Source: Streptomyces sp. CC208A
Lineage (GTDB): Bacteria; Actinomycetota; Actinomycetes; Streptomycetales; Streptomycetaceae
Assembly (NCBI RefSeq): GCF_030010625.1
Contig: NZ_JASCXN010000010.1
Location: forward strand, 1-64,000
Direction of reading: 5' to 3'
Length of the DNA stretch: 64,000 nt
The position numbers and the translations under genes were made by a program. The notes under the pieces were generated by a model. The model worked only from the letters and a program-made list of their open reading frames with translations. It did no database searches and was not told the DNA's origin. Shown here in pieces: positions 25,607-34,723 of the stretch (positions are counted from its first letter, which is position 1; each line of letters starts with the position of its first letter).

Positions 25607-25908
25607 GGCCCCTTTCCGTGCCGCACGACCACTTTCCGCGCTCCCCGGCCCTCACCCGCGCGAGGAGCGACGGGGGCGGGCGGCGCACATCGGCGTCTTC
25701 CCGCTTCCCACCCACACACACGTCGCCCGGGGCGTGGGGAGGTACGCGAGGGGCTGCCGTCACGGGAGGGGCGTTGGGCCGCACGAGTGGGGTTCGCGGG
25801 GTCCGCCGTCGTGTCGTCGCGGCGGGGTCCGCCGGGTGCCCTTCAGTGGGATGACCAAGCGATCTGATCATCTCCAAATGGCATAAAAACGGACGAAGGG
25901 GTAAAAGC
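25607..25908. other. Divergent intergenic region
   Basis: 302 bases between the STAS-like gene and the binding-lipoprotein gene, without a credible gene. An AT-richer patch near 25858-25895 includes CATAAA, a possible -10 box for the lipoprotein gene. GAAGGGG lies about 7 bases before its ATG. Confidence 0.45.
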
Positions 25909-28377
25909 ATGTCCCAGGTCGGCGCCCCCCAGGGGAGGACATGGGCCGGTCCGGCCAGGAGTCCCCGCTCCCGGACCCTCCGCTCCGTCGCCACCCTCAC
26001 CAGCGCGGTCCTCACCGTCACCGTCCTCGCCGGATGCAGCTCCGACGGGGACGAGTCCGCCCCGGTCGCCGCCCAGGACAACGCGCCCACCGCACGCGCC
26101 CTGGTCGACGACGGCGGCACCCTCCGCTGGGCGGTGGACGCGCTCCCCGCCACCTTCAACGCCTTCCAGGCCGACGCCGACGCCGCCACCAGCCGGGTCG
26201 CGGGCGCCGTCCTGCCCGCCCTGCACACCCTGGACGAGCGCGGCAGACCCCGGCTCAACCCCGACTACCTGGAGTCCGCCGAGGTCGTCGAGACCGAGCC
26301 CCGGCAGGTCGTCCTCTACAAGCTCCACCAGCAGGCCGTGTGGAGCGACGGCCGCGAGATCGCCGCCGCCGACTTCGTCGCCCAGTGGCGCGCCCTCAGC
26401 GGCCGCGACACCGCCTACTGGACGGCCCGCAACGCCGGCTACGAGCGGATCGAGAAGATCGAGAAGGGCAAGAACGACCTGGAGGTACGGGTCACCTTCG
26501 CCAAGCCCTACGCCGACTGGCGGTCCCTCTTCACCCCCCTCTACCCGAAGGAGGTGATGGGGTCCCCGAACTCCTTCAACGACGGGGCGCGCACCACGCT
26601 CAAGTCCACCGCAGGACCGTTCCTGCTGAGCAAGGTGGACCGGAAGTCCGGCGACCTCACCCTCGTCCGCAACCCCCGCTGGTGGGGGCAGCCCGCCAAG
26701 CTCGACAGCCTCGTCCTGCGCGCCGTCCCCCGCGCCGACCGCGAGGCCGCCCTCGCCGCGGGCCGGCTCGACCTGGCCGAGATCGACCGCTCCACCGCCG
26801 AGCGGATCGCCCTCGCCCTCAAGGACGCCGGTGCCGGCCGCAGCGGCGCCCAGGCCGCCGCGCTGCACGGACCCGGCGCCTCGATCACCCCCGGCAAGGC
26901 CCTCAAGTCCTGGGCGCTCGCCCACGGCGAGGACGAGGAGCTGGCCGAGGAGGTCAGGGCCGCCCGCGCCGAGAACAAGGCCGCCGTGGCCCGCTACGCC
27001 GCGGCCCAGGACACCCTCGCCCGCTACGTCGTCCGCAAGTCCCTGGAGCCCGCCTACACCCAGCTCTCCCTCAACGGCGAGTCCGGGCCGCTCGCCGACG
27101 AGCGGGTCCGCCGCGCGGTCGCCCGCGCCATCGACCGCAAGGAGCTGGCCGAGTCCGTGCTGAAGCCGCTCGGCCTCCCCGCCGAGCCGCCCGGCAGCCA
27201 CCTCGCCCTCGCCGGGCAGGCCGTGTACGCCGACAGCAGCGACGCCCTCGGCGGCCAGGACACCCAGGAGGCCCGCGCGCTCCTCGCCGACGCGGGCTGG
27301 GTCCCCGGCGGGGCCCAGAAGAAGCCGGCCGGTACCGAGGCAGGCGCCGAGGCGGAGAAGGCCGAGAAGGCCGAGAAGGCCGAGGCCGGGAAGAAGAAGG
27401 AGGAGGAAGCCGACAAGGAGGAGAGCGACTCCAAGAAGAAGAGCGACACCGCCTCCGACGACGGCATGTACATCGTCGGCGACGACAAGCCCGGCGAGCT
27501 CCGCGCCGCCCCCCGGATCGGCCCCGGCGGCCCGGAGAACGCCCCCGTCCTCGCCCCGGCCCCCGCCGCCGCCCGTGAGAGCGCCGCCCTCCTTGCCCGC
27601 GCCGAGGCCCTCGACACCGGCGCCCGCGCCGCCGTCCTGCCCGGAGACGTCCTGCCCGCCAACGCCAAGCCCGACAAGGGCGTCGCCGGGGCCTACGCCC
27701 CGATGGGCAGCGCCGCCCCGGCCGCCCCCGCCGCCGCCTCCCAGGCCCTCGGCAAGGACGGCAAGGCCCTCAGCCTCCGCTTCGTCCTGCCCTCGGGCCC
27801 CGGCTCGGAGACGCTGCGCGCGGTCGGCGACCGGATCGTCCGGATGCTCGACGCCGTCGGCATCCGCACCGAGATCACCAAGGTCTCCGACGAGAGCTTC
27901 TTCAAGGACCACATCGCCTCCGGCGAGTACGACCTGGCCCTCTACTCCTGGCCCGCCTCCGCCTTCCCCGCGACCGACGCCCGGCCGATCTTCGCCAAGC
28001 CCGAGGCCGCCTCGGACGGCTCCCTGCTGGTCGAGCAGAACTACTCGCGCGTCGGGACGGACCGTATCGACCAGCTCTTCGACCAGGCGGCCGGCACCCT
28101 CGACGAGGAGGAGGCCGGTGAGCTGATCAGGCAGGCCGACGCCCGCATCTGGGCCGCCGCCGGCTCCATCCCGCTCTACCAGCGCCCCCAGCTGGTGGCC
28201 GCCCGGCAGGACGTGGTGAACGCCGGGGCCTGGGGCTTCGCCGCCCCCCAGTACCAGGACATGGGCTTCAAGAAGAGCGAGAAGACCGGGAACAACGGGA
28301 ACAACGGGAACAGCGGGAACGGCGAGAACAGCGACAAGAAGAGCGAAACGACCAAGAATAGCCCGTCGAAGGACTGA
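25909..28377 (+). CDS. Family-5 (peptide-type) binding lipoprotein, LpqW-like
   Basis: An 822-residue exported lipoprotein with signal peptide and lipobox VLAGC (Cys about residue 44). The body is a family-5 solute-binding fold (GTLRWAVDALPATFNAF, then PYADWRSLFTPLYPKEV and LSLNGESGPLADERVRRAVARAIDRKEL). It is longer than usual (about 540) because of a Glu/Lys/Ala-rich insertion at about 479-520 and a long Ala/Pro stretch. The C-terminus is a GNNGNN/GNSGN repeat with charged residues. It is followed by typA; mycobacterial lpqW, a non-transport member of this fold acting in lipoarabinomannan synthesis, also lies next to typA. No permease genes are adjacent, so a role other than uptake is possible. 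Confidence 0.85.
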   Translation: MSQVGAPQGRTWAGPARSPRSRTLRSVATLTSAVLTVTVLAGCSSDGDESAPVAAQDNAPTARALVDDGGTLRWAVDALPATFNAFQADADAATSRVAGAVLPALHTLDERGRPRLNPDYLESAEVVETEPRQVVLYKLHQQAVWSDGREIAAADFVAQWRALSGRDTAYWTARNAGYERIEKIEKGKNDLEVRVTFAKPYADWRSLFTPLYPKEVMGSPNSFNDGARTTLKSTAGPFLLSKVDRKSGDLTLVRNPRWWGQPAKLDSLVLRAVPRADREAALAAGRLDLAEIDRSTAERIALALKDAGAGRSGAQAAALHGPGASITPGKALKSWALAHGEDEELAEEVRAARAENKAAVARYAAAQDTLARYVVRKSLEPAYTQLSLNGESGPLADERVRRAVARAIDRKELAESVLKPLGLPAEPPGSHLALAGQAVYADSSDALGGQDTQEARALLADAGWVPGGAQKKPAGTEAGAEAEKAEKAEKAEAGKKKEEEADKEESDSKKKSDTASDDGMYIVGDDKPGELRAAPRIGPGGPENAPVLAPAPAAARESAALLARAEALDTGARAAVLPGDVLPANAKPDKGVAGAYAPMGSAAPAAPAAASQALGKDGKALSLRFVLPSGPGSETLRAVGDRIVRMLDAVGIRTEITKVSDESFFKDHIASGEYDLALYSWPASAFPATDARPIFAKPEAASDGSLLVEQNYSRVGTDRIDQLFDQAAGTLDEEEAGELIRQADARIWAAAGSIPLYQRPQLVAARQDVVNAGAWGFAAPQYQDMGFKKSEKTGNNGNNGNSGNGENSDKKSETTKNSPSKD

Positions 28378-28415
28378 GAACCCACGTCGCAACCTCAGAA
28401 GCAGCTCAAGTTCCT

Positions 28416-28440
28416 TGCCCGCCGGTGACCCCGGCGGGCA
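28416..28440 (+). terminator. Terminator after LpqW-like gene
   Basis: Perfect 10-bp stem TGCCCGCCGG / CCGGCGGGCA with a 5-base loop, 38 bases after the stop codon. Confidence 0.8.
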
Positions 28441-28652
28441 GGATCGCGTCGGCCCCTTGACCCGGACCGCATGACTTTCCCCACACCCTGAGACCCGCCC
28501 TCAAACGTCCCAGTAGACCCTCTCGGATCCCTCCGGGGAAGCCCCTTACGTGTCAGCCCCGTACCATAGGACGTAGCCGTGGCGCGTCCGCCCGGCGGGC
28601 GTAAGAGGAACTGACGCCGATTCCCACGATCCGAGAGAAGCGCAAGCCACCC

Positions 28653-30554
28653 ATGCCCACGCGCCACGACATCCGTAACGTCGCCATCGTCGCCCACGTC
28701 GACCACGGCAAGACGACCATCGTCGACGCCATGCTCAAGCAGGCCGGTGCCTTCGCCGCCCACCAGCAGCTCGACGACCGCATGATGGACTCGAACGACC
28801 TGGAGCGTGAGAAGGGCATCACGATCCTCGCCAAGAACACGGCGGTGAAGTACCACCCCAAGGACGGCGGGGCCCCGATCACGATCAACATCATCGACAC
28901 CCCCGGCCACGCCGACTTCGGTGGCGAGGTCGAGCGCGGTCTGTCGATGGTCGACGCCGTCGTCCTCCTGGTGGACGCCTCCGAGGGTCCGCTCCCGCAG
29001 ACCCGCTTCGTGCTGCGCAAGGCCCTCCAGCAGCGCAAGCCCGTCATCCTCTGCATCAACAAGACGGACCGCCCGGACTCCCGCATCGACGAGGTCGTCA
29101 ACGAGACCTACGACCTCTTCCTCGACCTGGACGCCGACGAGGACCAGATCGAGTTCCCGATCGTCTACGCCTGCGGCCGCGACGGCATCGCCTCGCTGAC
29201 CAAGCCGGAGGACGGCACGGTCCCGGCGGACTCCACCAACCTGGAGCCGTTCTTCTCCACGATCCTGGAGCACGTCCCGGCCCCGACGTACGAGGAGGAC
29301 GCGCCGCTCCAGGCCCACGTCACCAACCTCGACGCCGACAACTTCCTCGGCCGCATCGCGCTGCTCCGCGTCGAGCAGGGCGAGCTGCGCAAGGGCCAGA
29401 CGGTCGCGTGGATCAAGCGCGACGGCTCGATCCAGAACGTCCGCATCACCGAGCTGATGATGACCGAGGCGCTCACCCGCAAGCCGGCCGAGGTGGCGGG
29501 CCCCGGTGACATCTGCGCCGTCGCCGGCATCCCGGACATCATGATCGGCGAGACCCTCGCCGACACCGAGAACCCGGTCGCCCTCCCGCTCATCACGGTC
29601 GACGAGCCCGCGATCTCCATGGTGATCGGCACCAACACCTCCCCGCTGGTCGGCCGCGGCGGCACCGGCAAGGGCGCGGACGCCAAGGCCGCGGTCAAGG
29701 ACCGCAAGGTGACGGCCCGTCAGGTGAAGGACCGTCTGGACCGCGAGCTCATCGGCAACGTCTCGCTCCGCGTCCTCGACACCGAGCGCCCCGACGCCTG
29801 GGAGGTGCAGGGCCGCGGCGAGCTGGCGCTGGCCATCCTGGTCGAGCAGATGCGCCGCGAGGGCTTCGAGCTCACCATCGGCAAGCCGCAGGTCGTCACC
29901 AAGGAGGTGGACGGCAAGGTCCACGAGCCGGTCGAGCGCATGACGATCGACGTGCCCGAGGAGCACATGGGCGCCGTCACCCAGCTCATGGGCGTCCGCA
30001 AGGGCCGCATGGACAACATGTCGAACCACGGCTCCGGCTGGGTCCGCATGGAGTTCGTCGTCCCGTCCCGCGGCCTCATCGGCTTCCGTACGGAGTTCCT
30101 GACCCAGACCCGCGGCACCGGCATCGCGCACTCGATCCACGAGGGCCACGAGCCCTGGTTCGGCCCGCTCCAGACCCGCAACAACGGCTCCCTGGTGGCC
30201 GACCGGGCCGGCGCGGTCACCGCCTTCGCGATGACCAACCTCCAGGAGCGCGGCGTCCTCTTCGTGGACCCGGGCACCGAGGTGTACGAGGGCATGATCG
30301 TCGGCGAGAACTCGCGCTCCGACGACATGGACGTGAACATCACCAAGGAGAAGAAGCTCACCAACATGCGCTCCTCCTCGGCCGATTCGTTCGAGGCGAT
30401 CGTCCCGCCGCGCAAGCTCTCCCTGGAGCAGTCCCTGGAGTTCTGCCGTGACGACGAGTGCGTCGAGGTGACCCCGGAGGCCGTCCGCATCCGCAAGGTC
30501 AACCTGGACCAGCGCGAGCGCGCCCGCGCCGCCTCGCGCGCCAAGAACGGCTGA
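28653..30554 (+). CDS. typA: Translational GTPase TypA/BipA
   Basis: A 633-residue ribosome-binding GTPase. G1 is AHVDHGKTT, the effector region includes REKGITILAKNTA, G3 is DTPGHADFGGE, and G4 is NKTDRPDSR. Domain II, the EF-G-like domains III and V and the TypA-specific C-terminal domain (RSSSADSFEAIVPPRKLSLE) follow in order. TypA acts on the 50S/70S ribosome under stress and in assembly. The single ATG at 28653 gives the conserved N-terminus. A strong terminator with a T-run follows. Confidence 0.97.
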   Translation: MPTRHDIRNVAIVAHVDHGKTTIVDAMLKQAGAFAAHQQLDDRMMDSNDLEREKGITILAKNTAVKYHPKDGGAPITINIIDTPGHADFGGEVERGLSMVDAVVLLVDASEGPLPQTRFVLRKALQQRKPVILCINKTDRPDSRIDEVVNETYDLFLDLDADEDQIEFPIVYACGRDGIASLTKPEDGTVPADSTNLEPFFSTILEHVPAPTYEEDAPLQAHVTNLDADNFLGRIALLRVEQGELRKGQTVAWIKRDGSIQNVRITELMMTEALTRKPAEVAGPGDICAVAGIPDIMIGETLADTENPVALPLITVDEPAISMVIGTNTSPLVGRGGTGKGADAKAAVKDRKVTARQVKDRLDRELIGNVSLRVLDTERPDAWEVQGRGELALAILVEQMRREGFELTIGKPQVVTKEVDGKVHEPVERMTIDVPEEHMGAVTQLMGVRKGRMDNMSNHGSGWVRMEFVVPSRGLIGFRTEFLTQTRGTGIAHSIHEGHEPWFGPLQTRNNGSLVADRAGAVTAFAMTNLQERGVLFVDPGTEVYEGMIVGENSRSDDMDVNITKEKKLTNMRSSSADSFEAIVPPRKLSLEQSLEFCRDDECVEVTPEAVRIRKVNLDQRERARAASRAKNG

Positions 30555-30632
30555 GCCGACGGCCGGCACGGGGAACGGCCGGCACCGGGAACGCCTGACA
30601 CCGGGAACGGCTGAGCCGTATCTCACACGAAG

Positions 30633-30674
30633 GGTCTGGCCACTCGCATCATGTGCGAGTGGCCAGACCTTTTT
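30633..30674 (+). terminator. Intrinsic terminator of typA
   Basis: Perfect 16-bp stem GGTCTGGCCACTCGCA / TGCGAGTGGCCAGACC with a 5-base loop (TCATG), followed directly by TTTTT. This is the most canonical terminator in the window. Confidence 0.95.
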
Positions 30675-31018
30675 CGTCAAACCGATTGCCTCGCCCCGGT
30701 GTCCGGATAACGGTCATCGCTCTCCGGTACGTGTGTTAACGGTCCGTTTCGGGGGTGTCTGTCTGTGATCAGTTTGTCCGGATTTCGGTCTCTGGGGCCT
30801 TGGTGATGTTGTCAAAACGAGACCGCTCAGGTGTGGTTTACGGCCCGGGCGTACTTAATAGTTGGCTCCATTGAGCTCGGGTCAATGGGTCACGCACTGT
30901 GGGGAGTGCCGACTCACGAGCACACTCGGGGTACCGGGGGATCAACGCCGTCAGGGGTGTCGGCAGGTCTCGAAGTGCCCCTCTTGTAGTGACAAGTGGA
31001 CTCATGAGGAGGAAACCC
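30675..31018 (+). other. Long leader of first Opp operon
   Basis: 344 bases between the typA terminator and the binding-protein ATG, lower in GC than its surroundings in places, with no gene. TTGTCA near 30805 and TTAATAG near 30853 are candidate promoter elements, though not ideally spaced. TAACGGTC occurs twice (30708 and 30737). The ATG has GAGGAGG 6 bases upstream. Confidence 0.5.
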
Positions 31019-32656
31019 ATGCGCGGTGCCAAGAGCGCCAAGTGGGTAACGGGCGCGATCATCGTCGCCCTGGCTGCGACCGCCTGTGGCGGAGGCAAGA
31101 GCGAGAACAAGGGCGCCGGTGGCGCCATCGACCCGAACGGCATCTTCTCCGTCGAGCTCGGTGAGCCGGAGAAGCCGCTGCACACCGGCGACACGATGGA
31201 GTCCAACGGACACGCCGTCATGAAGGGCCTGTTCTCGAACCTGGTCGACTACAAGGCCGACGGCTCGCTCGAGATGATCAACGCCGAGTCGCTCACCACC
31301 ACCGACTCGAAGCTGTGGACCGTCAAGCTCAAGCCGGGCTGGACCTTCCACGACGGCACCCCGGTGACCTCGAAGTCCTACGTGGACGCGTGGAACTGGA
31401 ACGCCAACGTCGACAACGCCATGGGTCTCGCCTCGTGGTTCTCCGACATCAAGGGCTCCGAGGCCCTGCTGCCGGAGAAGGAGGGCGCCAAGCCCACCGC
31501 CGACAAGCTCGAGGGTCTGAAGATCGTCGACGACACCACCTTCACCATCGAGCTGAAGGGGTCGGTGCCGGCCTTCGGCCACAAGCTCGCCTACACCCCC
31601 TTCGCGCCGCTGCCGGAGTCCTTCTACAAGGACCCCAAGGCCGCGGGTGAGAAGCCGATCGGCAACGGTCCCTACAAGTTCAAGAGCTGGGACCACAAGA
31701 AGCAGATCGAGATCGTCCGTTACGACGACTACAAGGGCCCGAACAAGGCGAAGAACGGTGGTGTGATCTTCAAGAACTACACCACCCTCGAGGCCGCGTA
31801 CGAGGACCTGAAGTCCGGCAACGTCGACGTTCTGCGCCAGATCGGCCCGAAGGACCTCCCGGTCTACCACCAGGACCTCGGCGACCGCGCCGTGGACGCC
31901 GACCACTCCGCCATCCAGTCCATCTCGGTCGCGTTCTACGCCGACCAGTGGTCGAAGCCGAAGCCGGTCGACGTCCGCGTCATCCAGGGCCTCTCCATGG
32001 CGATCGACCGCGCCACCATCACCAAGACGGTGCTGCAGGGCACGCGTGAGCCCGCGACCGGCTGGGTCGCCAAGGGCGTCCTGGGCTACCAGGAGAACGC
32101 GGCGGGCGACGTCACCAAGTTCGACCCGGCCAAGGCCAAGGAGCTCATCAAGGCCGGTGGCGGTGTCCCCGGCAACAAGATCTCCATCCAGTTCAACGCG
32201 GACGGCGGCCACAAGGAGTGGGTCGAGGCCGTCTGCAACAGCATCGCCCAGTCCACCGGCGTCGAGTGCACCGGTGACAGCAAGCCGGACTTCCAGGCCG
32301 ACCTCGCCGCTCGCAAGAGCAAGCAGGTCAAGTCCATGTACCGCTCGGCCTGGTCGCTGGACTACCCGATCAACGGCAACTTCCTGAGCGACCTGTTCAA
32401 GACGGGCGCCGCGGGCAACCAGGGTGGCTTCTCCAACAAGGAGCTGGACGCCAAGCTCACCGCCGCCGAGAGCGCCAAGACGCTCGAGGAGTCGGTGAAG
32501 CTGTTCCAGGAGGCCGAGAAGGACCTGGTCAAGTACATGCCGTCGATCCCGCTCTGGTACTACAAGGTCAACGCGGGCCACTCGGAGAAGGTCTCGGGCG
32601 TGGCGTACGGCCAGGACGGCGACCCGATCCTGACCGGCGTCGAGGTCAAGAAGTAA
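31019..32656 (+). CDS. Oligopeptide ABC transporter substrate-binding lipoprotein (operon 1)
   Basis: A 545-residue lipoprotein with lipobox ATAC23. The family-5 fold is clear: KLKPGWTFHDGTPVTSKSYV, the signature region, PIGNGPYKFKSWDHK, and IDRATITKTVLQ. It would bind peptides outside the membrane and deliver them to the two permeases encoded next. An upstream in-frame start at 30899 is rejected because GAGGAGG and the signal peptide begin at 31019. A hairpin between this gene and the permease may raise its expression over the other subunits. The operon order (binding protein, B, C, D, F) is the Opp/Dpp order. BldK, the streptomycete morphogenesis importer, is of this type, but orthology cannot be settled here. 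Confidence 0.92.
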   Translation: MRGAKSAKWVTGAIIVALAATACGGGKSENKGAGGAIDPNGIFSVELGEPEKPLHTGDTMESNGHAVMKGLFSNLVDYKADGSLEMINAESLTTTDSKLWTVKLKPGWTFHDGTPVTSKSYVDAWNWNANVDNAMGLASWFSDIKGSEALLPEKEGAKPTADKLEGLKIVDDTTFTIELKGSVPAFGHKLAYTPFAPLPESFYKDPKAAGEKPIGNGPYKFKSWDHKKQIEIVRYDDYKGPNKAKNGGVIFKNYTTLEAAYEDLKSGNVDVLRQIGPKDLPVYHQDLGDRAVDADHSAIQSISVAFYADQWSKPKPVDVRVIQGLSMAIDRATITKTVLQGTREPATGWVAKGVLGYQENAAGDVTKFDPAKAKELIKAGGGVPGNKISIQFNADGGHKEWVEAVCNSIAQSTGVECTGDSKPDFQADLAARKSKQVKSMYRSAWSLDYPINGNFLSDLFKTGAAGNQGGFSNKELDAKLTAAESAKTLEESVKLFQEAEKDLVKYMPSIPLWYYKVNAGHSEKVSGVAYGQDGDPILTGVEVKK

Positions 32657-32684
32657 TCACCCGAGCGTAGTCCGCACGCCGTGA

Positions 32685-32709
32685 CGGGGCTGATGGATCG
32701 TCAGCCCCG
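32685..32709 (+). terminator. Hairpin between binding protein and permease (attenuator)
   Basis: A 9-bp stem CGGGGCTGA / TCAGCCCCG with a 7-base loop lies 28 bases after the binding-protein stop. It is probably a partial terminator or 3'-end stabiliser, since the operon continues. The second Opp operon has an analogous hairpin. Confidence 0.65.
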
Positions 32710-32825
32710 GCGCGGTCTTACGCAGTGGCTGGGGGGCCCTTCCGGGGCATCGCGCTGTCCGAAACCGGGCAGCCGTGCCGGGGAGGGCCCGTCGGCTGCG
32801 GCCGTCACATCTCAACGGAGGCATG

Positions 32826-33758
32826 ATGGGGCGCTATGTCGCACGACGACTGCTCCAGATGATCCCGGTTTTCCTCGGGACGACCTTTCTCATCTTCTTC
32901 ATGGTCTACAGCCTGCCCGGCGATCCCGTTCTCGGGCTGTTCGGTGACAAGGGCGCGGACCCGGCCACCCTGGCGGCGAAGAGGCATGAACTGGGACTGG
33001 ACCTGCCGATCTGGCAGCAGTACTGGAACTACATGACCGACATCATTCTGCACTTCGACTTCGGGACCCAGATCCGCAATGGGCGCCCGGTCACCGAGGT
33101 GCTGGGTGACGCGTTCCCCGTCACGCTCCAACTCGCGGCGCTGGCCTTCGCGTTCGAGCTCGTCTTCGGTATCACCCTCGGCATCGTCGCCGGTCTCCGG
33201 GCGGGTCGTCTGGCCGACAACGCCGTCCTGATCTTCACCCTGCTGATCATCTCGATCCCGGTCTTCGTGCTCGGCTTCATCATCAAGATGGTGTTCGCCT
33301 TCCAGCTCGGCTGGATCCAGCCGAACGTCAGCAACGAGCAGCTGCTCTCCGAGATGATCGCCCCCGCCATCGTCCTCGGTGGCCTCTCTCTCGCCTATGT
33401 GGCGCGGCTCACCCGTACGTCGATGGCCGAGAACCTGCGCGCCGACTACATGCGCACGGCCGTCGCCAAGGGCCTGCCGAAGCGCCGTGTCATCGGCGTC
33501 CACCTCATGCGCAACTCGATGATCCCGGTCGTCACCTTCCTCGGTACCGACATCGGCGCCCTCATGGGCGGTGCCGTCGTCACCGAAGGCATCTTCAACG
33601 TCAAGGGTGTCGGTGGTCTGATCTACGAGTCGATCACCCGGCGCGAGGGCAGCACGCTCGTCGGCCTCGTCACCGTCCTGGTGATCGTCTACCTCTTCAC
33701 CAGCCTGCTCATCGACCTGCTGTACGCGGTCCTGGACCCGAGGATCCGGTATGCCTGA
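32826..33758 (+). CDS. Oligopeptide ABC permease, OppB/DppB type (operon 1)
   Basis: A 310-residue permease with six membrane helices. The start MGRYVARRLLQMIPVFLG and the EAA-type loop (TAVAKGLPKRRVIGVHLMRN) identify the OppB family. Of two adjacent ATGs, the second (32826) is preferred because GGAGG would then be 4 bases away and the N-terminus matches the paralogue in operon 2. It pairs with the OppC-type permease, whose gene overlaps by 8 bases. Confidence 0.94.
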   Translation: MGRYVARRLLQMIPVFLGTTFLIFFMVYSLPGDPVLGLFGDKGADPATLAAKRHELGLDLPIWQQYWNYMTDIILHFDFGTQIRNGRPVTEVLGDAFPVTLQLAALAFAFELVFGITLGIVAGLRAGRLADNAVLIFTLLIISIPVFVLGFIIKMVFAFQLGWIQPNVSNEQLLSEMIAPAIVLGGLSLAYVARLTRTSMAENLRADYMRTAVAKGLPKRRVIGVHLMRNSMIPVVTFLGTDIGALMGGAVVTEGIFNVKGVGGLIYESITRREGSTLVGLVTVLVIVYLFTSLLIDLLYAVLDPRIRYA

Positions 33759-34710
33759 CGTGACCAAGACCGCCGCCGCGACCGCGGCCGAGGACGCCGT
33801 CACCGCCCCCTCGGTGGACGGATCCGCTCCGCAGGCCAAGGAGGAGAAGGCGCGCAGCCTCTGGGGCGACGCCTGGCGGGACCTGCGCCGCAACCCGTAC
33901 TTCCTCGTGTCGTCGGTGCTGATCTTCTTCCTGCTGCTGATCGCCGCCTTCCCGACCCTGTTCACCAGCGCCTCTCCGACCGCCGGTGACCTCGTCAACC
34001 ACTACGTGGGCAAGCCCGAGCTGAGCAAGATAGCTTCCGAGGGCTGGCTGGGATACGACATCCAGGGCCGCTCCGTCTACGCCCGCCTCATCTACGGCAC
34101 CCGCGCCTCGGTGATCGTCGGCATCTGCGTGACCCTCATCGTCACCCTCGTCGGCGGCACCATGGGCATGCTCGCCGGCTACTTCGGCGGCTGGATCGAC
34201 GCGGTCCTCTCCCGGGTCACCGACATCTTCTTCGGCATCCCGTTCCTGCTCGGCGCCATGGTCGTCCTCCAGGCGTTCACCGACCGCACCATCCTGGTCG
34301 TCGTCTTCGCCCTCGCCTTCCTCGGCTGGACGCAGATGGCCCGCGTCATGCGCGGTGCCGTGATCACGGTCAAGCAGGCCGACTACGTCCACGCCGCCAA
34401 GGCCCTCGGCGCCGGCACCGGCCGGATCCTCTTCCGGCACATCCTGCCCAACGCCATGGCCCCCGTGATCGTCGTCGCCACCATCGCGCTCGGCGGCTAC
34501 ATCTCGGCCGAGGCGACGCTGTCCTACCTGGGTCTCGGCTTCGCCGCCCCGACCGTCTCGTGGGGCCTCGACATCTCCGCCGGTGTTCAGGCGATCCGCA
34601 CGTCGCAGCACATCCTGCTGTACCCGTCGATCATGCTGAGCATCACCGTTCTGGCGTTCATCATGCTCGGCGAAGCCGTTCGCAACGCCCTCGACCCCAA
34701 GCTGCGCTGA
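33751..34710 (+). CDS. Oligopeptide ABC permease, OppC/DppC type (operon 1)
   Basis: A 319-residue permease. A charged cytoplasmic N-terminus (about 45 residues) contains WGDAWRDLRRNP, the usual lead-in to the first helix. The EAA loop KALGAGTGRILFRHILPNAM and the closing LGEAVRNALDPKLR are typical of OppC. Its ATG lies within the last codons of the OppB-type gene (8-base overlap), so translation is coupled. The ATPase gene begins 13 bases after its stop. Confidence 0.94.
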   Translation: MPDVTKTAAATAAEDAVTAPSVDGSAPQAKEEKARSLWGDAWRDLRRNPYFLVSSVLIFFLLLIAAFPTLFTSASPTAGDLVNHYVGKPELSKIASEGWLGYDIQGRSVYARLIYGTRASVIVGICVTLIVTLVGGTMGMLAGYFGGWIDAVLSRVTDIFFGIPFLLGAMVVLQAFTDRTILVVVFALAFLGWTQMARVMRGAVITVKQADYVHAAKALGAGTGRILFRHILPNAMAPVIVVATIALGGYISAEATLSYLGLGFAAPTVSWGLDISAGVQAIRTSQHILLYPSIMLSITVLAFIMLGEAVRNALDPKLR

Positions 34711-34723
34711 GGAGGGCGTAAAA

